64,000 bases of DNA from G020348385 sp964410125 (GTDB taxonomy: Bacteria; Acidobacteriota; Aminicenantia; Aminicenantales; Aminicenantaceae), in NCBI GenBank assembly GCA_964410125.1, contig CAYPGQ010000008.1, positions 1-64,000 of the forward strand, in the 5' to 3' direction. The position numbers and the translations under genes are program-made. How positions within the stretch are numbered: position 1 is the first letter of the stretch; each line of letters starts with the position of its first letter. Of the stretch, positions 61,872 to 64,000 are shown one piece after another. The notes under the pieces are model-generated. The model was not told the DNA's origin, made no database searches, and worked only from the letters and a program-made list of their open reading frames with translations.

Positions 61872-64000
61872 ATCGATCGGATTCTTCAGGGCTGCCTTGA
61901 CTGTCTGGATACTTACAGTCACTAATGCAATGAACAAAGCCAACACGGCAGCCAGTACGAACATCCACCAGGATAAACCGATGCGGTAGGCAAAATTTTG
62001 CAGCCACCTGTTCATGACGTACCATGCAATGGGCCACGCGATAAGGTTTGCAATCAAAACCCATTTGACGAAACTTGTGTTCAGAATTTTGACAATTCCC
62101 GGAACCGAGGCACCCAGAACTTTCCGGATGCCTATCTCTTTGGTTTTTCGGTCGGCAATAAATGATGCCAGGCCGAACAAACCCAAACAGGCAATGAAAA
62201 TGGCCAGGAAAGAAAATATGGAAAATAATTTTCTGGTCTGATTCTCGTTCATGTATAAGCGATCAAAGTCGTCATCCAGGAATGAATATTCATAGGGTTT
62301 ATTAGAAGTGAAATTCTTCCATGCTTTTTCAATGTATCCCATCGTTCCAGAAATATTCTCGGTATCGAGACGCACGGATATGTAACTCTCAGTATATGTG
62401 TAGTAGCCGCCGGAGAGAAACAAAGCTTGGGGCCTGATCTCCTGATGGAGTGATTCATAGTGATAATCTTTGATTACTCCGATAATGGTAAAATTGCCCC
62501 TGTTTTCGGCCCAATTATTGATTTTCTTGCCTATCGGATCATCCCATCCCAGCAGTTCAGCAGCTTTTTCGTTGATTATAGCTGCGTGCGAATCAGAAAC
62601 GAAATCCCTCGAGAAAAACCTTCCCTTTGCCATTTCCAGTTTTAAGGTATCACAAAAATCATGATCGCAAATGCAAAGGTTTAAAGTGAAATTTTCATCA
62701 ATGCCTTCAGCCCCGAATCCAATATTGCTGAAACTTCTGCCCGGCAAAGTGTTGGAACCAGATACGTTTACAATACGGCTTTGTTTACGCAAATCCTCTT
62801 TGAAAGGAACAACGTTATTGCCCAGAGCTCCGGGATTTTGGATTACCAGGACCTGTTCTTTATCGAATCCCAATTTATTATTCTGAAAAAATTTCAGTTG
62901 TTGATGGACAGCCAGCGTACCGATTATTAAAAATATGGAAATCGTGAACTGGAATATGACAAGAATATTTCTCATCCATGAGGCGCTTTTGCCAATTGTT
63001 TTATTCCCTTTGAGCGCTCTGATGGGCTTGAAAGAAGACAGAAAAAAAGCCGGGTATGAGCCTGAGATTATCCCTACCATCAGTCCAAGTCCCAGCAATA
63101 AGGGTATTACGATATAATTACCGAAAAAAGGGAGTTCGAGCTGTCTGCCGATCAGGTTTTGGTACAGTGGCAAAAGGAGAATGACTATCCCGATTCCTAT
63201 GGTTAGTGCGACGAAACTCAATACAACGGATTCGCTCAAGAATTGGATGATCAGCCTGCTTCTTCCTGAACCGACAACTTTTCTCATGCCCACTTCTTTG
63301 GCCCTCAATGATGACTTTGCTGTGGAAAGATTCATGAAATTGATACAAGCAATGAGCAATATAATTATGCTAATCACAGAAAATATAAACACGTAAGTTT
63401 TATTCCCATTGGCTTCGAATTCACCATTCAAGTCTGATGTCAGATGTATTTGGGTCATGGGCTGTATAAAATATTCCCAGAAATTGCCTTTGGCTACCCA
63501 TGCATCGAATCGTTCACCTCCCATGTGTCTTCTTGTGAATTCCTTCAACTGTTCGTTAAACCATTCTTTGGATGTCCCTTCTTTCAAAACAACATATGTA
63601 ATGAAACTATTCGATGTCCAACCGGGATCATTGATATACGTAGGAAAAGTGGTGGAAGATGCCAGAAGATCATAATGGAAGTGAGAGTTTTCAGGAACAT
63701 TTTCGGATACGCCGCTGATTTCAAAGTCAATGCTGCCTGGGCCGAATGAAAAATCGGCTCTAAGGATTTTGCCGATAGCATCTGTACTCCCGAAATATCT
63801 AATGGCCGTATCCTTAGAAATAACTATTTTGTTTGGATCGGATAAAGCTGTTTTTGGATTGCCTTGGATAAGAGGGAATGTAAAAATATCGAAGAATGTT
63901 GAATCGACGGCAAATAATCGTGATTCAAAAAAAGTTTTTTCCCCTAAAACAACAGGAGTATTTCTCAATTTTAAGAACTTGATGCCTGTTTCGATTTCAG
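61854..64000 (-). CDS. FtsX/MacB-type permease (N-terminus beyond right edge)
   Basis: The - strand frame is open to the last base of the window (EIETGIKFLKLRNTPVVLG...), so the N-terminal helix, any prefix domain and the start lie outside; a TTG at 63968 is internal. The visible ~715 residues contain most of the first periplasmic core (ESRLFAVDSTFFDIFTFPL), three helices (INFMNLSTAKSSLRAKEVGMRKVVGSGRSR), the second core and the last bundle (DRKTKEIGIRKVLGASVPGIVKIL), ending NPIDSLRYE. It is a paralogue of the permeases at 43776, 54072 and 57602. Whether it is PadR-linked cannot be seen. Confidence 0.9.
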   Translation of the reverse strand, partial: EIETGIKFLKLRNTPVVLGEKTFFESRLFAVDSTFFDIFTFPLIQGNPKTALSDPNKIVISKDTAIRYFGSTDAIGKILRADFSFGPGSIDFEISGVSENVPENSHFHYDLLASSTTFPTYINDPGWTSNSFITYVVLKEGTSKEWFNEQLKEFTRRHMGGERFDAWVAKGNFWEYFIQPMTQIHLTSDLNGEFEANGNKTYVFIFSVISIIILLIACINFMNLSTAKSSLRAKEVGMRKVVGSGRSRLIIQFLSESVVLSFVALTIGIGIVILLLPLYQNLIGRQLELPFFGNYIVIPLLLGLGLMVGIISGSYPAFFLSSFKPIRALKGNKTIGKSASWMRNILVIFQFTISIFLIIGTLAVHQQLKFFQNNKLGFDKEQVLVIQNPGALGNNVVPFKEDLRKQSRIVNVSGSNTLPGRSFSNIGFGAEGIDENFTLNLCICDHDFCDTLKLEMAKGRFFSRDFVSDSHAAIINEKAAELLGWDDPIGKKINNWAENRGNFTIIGVIKDYHYESLHQEIRPQALFLSGGYYTYTESYISVRLDTENISGTMGYIEKAWKNFTSNKPYEYSFLDDDFDRLYMNENQTRKLFSIFSFLAIFIACLGLFGLASFIADRKTKEIGIRKVLGASVPGIVKILNTSFVKWVLIANLIAWPIAWYVMNRWLQNFAYRIGLSWWMFVLAAVLALFIALVTVSIQTVKAALKNPIDSLRYE

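Noticed and set aside
1..64000. CRISPR arrays, phage genes, insertion-sequence transposases, riboswitches
   Set aside because: No regularly spaced repeats, no integrase, capsid or transposase-like proteins, and no recognisable riboswitch leader were seen.

Overview
The window is gene-dense, moderately AT-rich bacterial chromosome with mixed strand use. No phage, plasmid or insertion-sequence transposase gene, rRNA or CRISPR array was seen. The gene content is typical of the Acidobacteriota/Candidatus Aminicenantes neighbourhood: many exported S9, M14, M19 and C69 peptidases, a six-bladed beta-propeller protein, PadR regulators next to very large FtsX/MacB-type permeases, Tat-exported enzymes, and a tig-clpP-clpX-lon-rho block. 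That assignment is an inference from gene families; no marker gene was compared with a database.

Layout. 1-8.6 kb: a type IV pilus retraction ATPase (cut by the left edge), alaS, a lytic transglycosylase, a lipid kinase with a small membrane protein, a DUF2085 membrane protein, and a secreted TPR protein carrying a dead trypsin-like domain. 8.7-10.8 kb: a class III aminotransferase followed by a decayed dehydrogenase gene. 10.8-18.3 kb: a REP/MITE-like inverted repeat, a promoter, tRNA-Leu(UAG), then tig, clpP, clpX, lon and rho (protein folding, proteolysis and transcription termination). 18.3-33.5 kb: single genes of mixed function, including an exported methyltransferase, an S9 peptidase, a beta-propeller protein, an alpha/beta hydrolase overlapping the region of a zinc-ribbon/aspartic-protease protein, tex, a C69 dipeptidase, a quinone oxidoreductase, an ATP/ADP-translocase-type carrier and an aspartoacylase-like protein. 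33.5-37.6 kb: a cyclophilin-FKBP fusion lipoprotein, a 6-phosphofructokinase with pyrophosphate-type active-site residues behind a promoter with an overlapping dyad, and a membrane-anchored hydrolase.

37.7-50.2 kb looks like peptide scavenging: an operon of M14 carboxypeptidase, Tat-exported M19 dipeptidase homologue and Tat-exported class V aminotransferase homologue, then a nitroreductase gene, an orphan permease, and a second operon of M14 carboxypeptidase plus S9 peptidase. 50.2-64 kb: an ABC-2 exporter pair, a third S9 peptidase, two PadR-permease modules arranged back to back, a sulfatase, and a fourth large permease cut by the right edge.

The most interesting signal is the nitroreductase at 42900-43688 (- strand). 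It reads through a single in-frame TGA exactly where relatives have Cys in a GLGT-C-WVGG motif, and the TGA sits at the base of a 44-nt hairpin. It is either a selenocysteine codon or a very fresh nonsense mutation. Several short gene remnants (M14, VOC, amidohydrolase, dehydrogenase) show that this genome does accumulate decayed genes, so both readings must be kept open.
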